From Thermoplasmata archaeon (GTDB lineage Archaea; Thermoplasmatota; Thermoplasmata; Thermoplasmatales; Thermoplasmataceae), in NCBI GenBank assembly GCA_021811635.1, contig JAJZNS010000051.1:1-7380 (forward strand): DNA of 7,380 nucleotides, written 5' to 3'. The stretch's first letter is position 1. Each line of letters starts with the position of its first letter. The translations under genes and the position numbers were made by a program. Shown here one piece after another: positions 5,651-7,380 of the stretch. A model generated the notes under the pieces. The model saw only the letters and a program-made list of their open reading frames with translations, made no database searches and was not told the DNA's origin.

Positions 5651-6509
5651 GTCACTGAAGAAGAGATTCCAGGCGGTATTTTCTGGAAGGACCGATTCCA
5701 TCCTTTATTCTGACTTAGAACCTGAGATACTGGAGATACTGCTGACTGCAGACGTTTCCTACGACACTGCGCAGAAGATTTCAGAGGAGGCAAAGAAGAG
5801 GCTTCCCAGGCAGAGGAAGATAGCCATACAGGAGGCAAGGGAAGCTTTCAAGGCGGCCATGACGGAGATAATAGACTCGGCAGGTTCCCAGCCTGATTTG
5901 CTGTCTTTTGACTGCAAGCCCTCGGTCATTCTGTTCCTTGGCATCAACGGCACCGGAAAAACAACCACAATTGCCAAGGTGGCGGAATATCTTAAGCGAA
6001 ACGGGAAGAGAACAGTTATAGCGGCAGCGGATACTTTCAGGGCAGGCGCGATTGAGCAGCTTGCAGAACTGTCTGCGGCAGTCGGTGTACCGCTGATCAG
6101 GCATGCCCAGGGGAGCGATCCATCTGCGGTTGCGTTCGACGCGATCGAGCATGCAAGGGCCAGGAATCTCGACTTTGTGCTCATTGATTCGGCAGGCCGG
6201 ATGCAGACCAACAGGAACCTCATGGAGGAGATGAAGAAGATCAGGAGGGTCTCAAAGCCGGATCTCACAGTGCTGGTGCTGGATGCCATGATCGGCCAGG
6301 ACGCGGTCTCACAGGCCAGGACGTTCTTCAGCGAGGTCAGCTATGACTGCATAGTGCTGACCAAGATGGACACCGATGCAAGAGGCGGCGCGATACTCTC
6401 AATCACCAACGAACTGAAAAAGCCCGTCCTGTACATCGGGGTAGGGCAGGGTCTTTCAGACCTTCAGAAATTCGACGCGGACTGGTACCTTTCAAAGATC
6501 CTACCTTAG
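5643..6509 (+). CDS. ftsY: Signal recognition particle receptor FtsY
   Basis: FtsY is the SRP receptor GTPase. It binds SRP54 on translating ribosomes and delivers them to the membrane translocon. The 288-residue product has a short helical N domain (about 1-90) followed by the NG GTPase core. Motifs are the P-loop GINGTGKTT at 100-108, DTFRAGAIEQL at 130-140, DSAGR at 182-186, TKMD at 240-243, RGGA at 247-250, and the closing GVGQGLSDL at 266-274. The C-terminus FDADWYLSKIL is typical. It lacks the long acidic A domain of many bacterial FtsY proteins, as expected for archaea, so membrane contact probably depends on the N-terminal amphipathic helix MFESLKKRFQAVF. DSAGR instead of the usual DTAGR is a mild, conservative variation. 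The ATG at 5643 overlaps the pfdA stop by eight bases; upstream in-frame codons lie inside pfdA and do not resemble the family. Its last nine bases overlap the converging regulator gene. Confidence 0.97.
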   Translation: MFESLKKRFQAVFSGRTDSILYSDLEPEILEILLTADVSYDTAQKISEEAKKRLPRQRKIAIQEAREAFKAAMTEIIDSAGSQPDLLSFDCKPSVILFLGINGTGKTTTIAKVAEYLKRNGKRTVIAAADTFRAGAIEQLAELSAAVGVPLIRHAQGSDPSAVAFDAIEHARARNLDFVLIDSAGRMQTNRNLMEEMKKIRRVSKPDLTVLVLDAMIGQDAVSQARTFFSEVSYDCIVLTKMDTDARGGAILSITNELKKPVLYIGVGQGLSDLQKFDADWYLSKILP

Positions 6510-7178
6510 GCCGGCCATTATCCTCACCACTTCCTGAACTGGCAGTTCTGTGGTTATCAGCGGTATGTTCTCGAGCTCTGCCAGCTTGAGGGCGAGCTGG
6601 TCTACGTTTCCAGGCTGTATGTATACAACCGCTGCCGGCTTCAGCGGATGAGCGCGGATAGCTATCATGGGGCTCCTGCCCACCTTCACCTCGGTAAGGA
6701 AGATGGCCCTCTGGCTTGACCATCCGTAAAGCTTGGTGTATTCCGGGTAGGAGAAGGCAAGGGCAGCCTTGATGCCATCAATGATTGTGTATCCGCGAAT
6801 CTGCCTGTTAAGGTCCACAGTGGACATGTTACTGCCGCTGATCGCTGAAACCACCCTGTAAAGGCCGACATCCCTGTCGTAGTCCTTTATGTCGATCAGT
6901 GCTTCAATGGGAACGCCGCTGCTGAACCTTCTCTGGATGGATCCGCCCCTCCTTGAATCTATCTCGATAAATGCATTCACAATCTTCTTTATGGTGGCAA
7001 CGCCAGGCGACCGCCTCTTCCCGGATTCATAGTCGCTGATCACCGACGGGGACACGTTCAGGAACCTGGCAAGCTCCCCCTGGGCGATCTTGAACTCCTC
7101 CCTCCACCTGCGTATTGCCATGCCGGGATCATCGGACATGGCAATCTGGCCGGCTACCTTCTCATAGATCTCAATCAT
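6501..7178 (-). CDS. Two-domain helix-turn-helix regulator (archaeal XRE/Cro-like, COG1709 type)
   Basis: The 225-residue product has an N-terminal Cro/XRE-type helix-turn-helix at about 22-73. The turn is recognisable as QGELARFLNVSPSVISDYES (33-52), followed by the GKRRSPG loop common in XRE proteins. After a basic linker (about 76-86) comes an alpha/beta domain to the end. Its most conserved-looking part is KVGRSPMIAIRAHPLKPAAV (165-184), followed by VYIQPGNVDQLALKLAE (185-201). This order matches a widespread archaeal predicted regulator family (COG1709 as I recall). Ligand and targets are unknown; the second domain probably senses a small molecule or mediates oligomerisation, which is inference. 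The ATG at 7178 is preferred over the longer TTG reading from 7226, since a TATA box lies 26 bases upstream. It ends inside ftsY, overlapping by nine bases tail to tail, and lies 56 bases after the acetyltransferase gene. Confidence 0.88.
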   Translation of the reverse strand: MIEIYEKVAGQIAMSDDPGMAIRRWREEFKIAQGELARFLNVSPSVISDYESGKRRSPGVATIKKIVNAFIEIDSRRGGSIQRRFSSGVPIEALIDIKDYDRDVGLYRVVSAISGSNMSTVDLNRQIRGYTIIDGIKAALAFSYPEYTKLYGWSSQRAIFLTEVKVGRSPMIAIRAHPLKPAAVVYIQPGNVDQLALKLAELENIPLITTELPVQEVVRIMAGLR

Positions 7179-7200
7179 CGTGGAGTCAGCCCGCCCGTGA

Positions 7201-7208
7201 GTATAAAC
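7201..7208 (-). promoter_or_regulatory. TATA box of the regulator gene, leaderless start
   Basis: Read on the minus strand, GTTTATAC is centred 26 bases upstream of the ATG at 7178, so the transcript would start at the start codon. It lies in the 56-base gap after the acetyltransferase gene, so the regulator has its own promoter despite the tandem arrangement. It also makes the TTG reading from 7226 unlikely, because that codon is upstream of the promoter. Confidence 0.6.
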
Positions 7209-7234
7209 GTTGACCAACGCATTCAACCGGATTG

Positions 7235-7380
7235 CTAAAGGAGCTTGCGCATGTTCATGTTTGTCGGCCTGTAACCGAGCTTCTCGTACAGGGAAATGGC
7301 AACGCTGTTGTGGCCGAACACGTGGAGGTTGATCGACCTAATCCCCCTTGCCCTGAGAAATTCCTCAAGCGCAAGCATTG
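7235..7380 (-). CDS. GNAT-family N-acetyltransferase, C-terminal part
   Basis: Only the last 47 codons are inside the window; the gene continues beyond the right edge. The visible protein contains LEEFLRARGIRSINLHVF, then GHNSVAISLYEKLGYRP, and ends NMNMRKLL. The N..A..LYEKLGY pattern is the C-terminal acetyl-CoA-side motif of GNAT enzymes, with the Asn and Tyr positions typical of RimI-like protein acetyltransferases and their relatives. These transfer acetyl from acetyl-CoA to an amine. The substrate cannot be told from this fragment. The stop is TAG at 7237-7235. The regulator gene follows on the same strand. Confidence 0.85.
   Translation of the reverse strand, partial: MLALEEFLRARGIRSINLHVFGHNSVAISLYEKLGYRPTNMNMRKLL

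Noticed and set aside
5096..5701. Long minus-strand open frame (201 codons) across pfdA
   Set aside because: It lies opposite pgk, pfdA and ftsY, which are unmistakable; it has no family features and no promoter.
5759..6289. Minus-strand open frame of 176 codons opposite ftsY
   Set aside because: It is antisense to the GTPase core of FtsY; its composition follows from the sense codons.
6509..6516. GGCCGGCC palindrome at the end of ftsY
   Set aside because: Eight bases, mostly inside regulator coding sequence, with no supporting context.
6501..7226. Longer regulator reading from TTG at 7226
   Set aside because: Its first codons lie upstream of and within the TATA box that places the transcript start at the ATG at 7178.
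1..7380. Mobile elements, CRISPR repeats, defence genes or tRNA
   Set aside because: I looked for terminal repeats, spaced direct repeats, transposase motifs and cloverleaf patterns by eye and found none; the genes present are core or conserved chromosomal types.

Overview
This window looks like a chromosomal segment of a euryarchaeon, most likely of the Thermoplasmatales or a close relative. The ribosomal proteins S12 and S7, prefoldin alpha, a short FtsY and the phosphoglycerate kinase are all archaeal in type. AT-rich TATA-like elements sit about 26 bases upstream of several start codons, and arginine is coded mainly by AGG/AGA. The genus cannot be fixed from sequence reading alone. Everything looks like ordinary core chromosome. 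I see no mobile element, CRISPR array, tRNA or rRNA.

Layout, left to right. Bases 1-154 hold no gene I can defend. A six-helix membrane protein of unknown function follows (186-896, +), with a promoter placed for a leaderless transcript. A short intergenic region carries two tandem inverted repeats and the promoter of rps12. Then come rps12 (1049-1477, +, TTG start with a strong ribosome binding site) and rps7 (1477-2040, +), sharing one base. Converging on them are a MarC-family membrane protein (2060-2656, -) and, upstream of it on the same strand, a 300-residue protein of unknown function (2721-3623, -). A 346-base gap (3624-3969) separates this from a tight plus-strand cluster: pgk (3970-5226), pfdA (5219-5650) and ftsY (5643-6509), each overlapping the next by eight bases. 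On the minus strand, a two-domain helix-turn-helix regulator (6501-7178) overlaps the end of ftsY tail to tail. The C-terminal end of a GNAT acetyltransferase (7235-7380) lies upstream of the regulator and runs off the window.

How the genes work together. rps12-rps7 supply the 30S subunit, prefoldin holds unfolded nascent proteins, and FtsY docks ribosome-SRP complexes at the membrane, so much of the window serves protein synthesis, folding and targeting. pgk heads the pfdA-ftsY transcription unit, tying a central carbon gene to that machinery. The str-type ribosomal cluster is cut down: no RNA polymerase or NusA gene lies directly upstream and no elongation factor gene directly downstream.

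I found no convincing new multi-gene system. The items most worth a second look are the perfect inverted repeat just upstream of the rps12 promoter, the unknown 300-residue protein, the orphan TATA-palindrome arrangement in the 346-base gap, and the contrast between leaderless and ribosome-binding-site genes.
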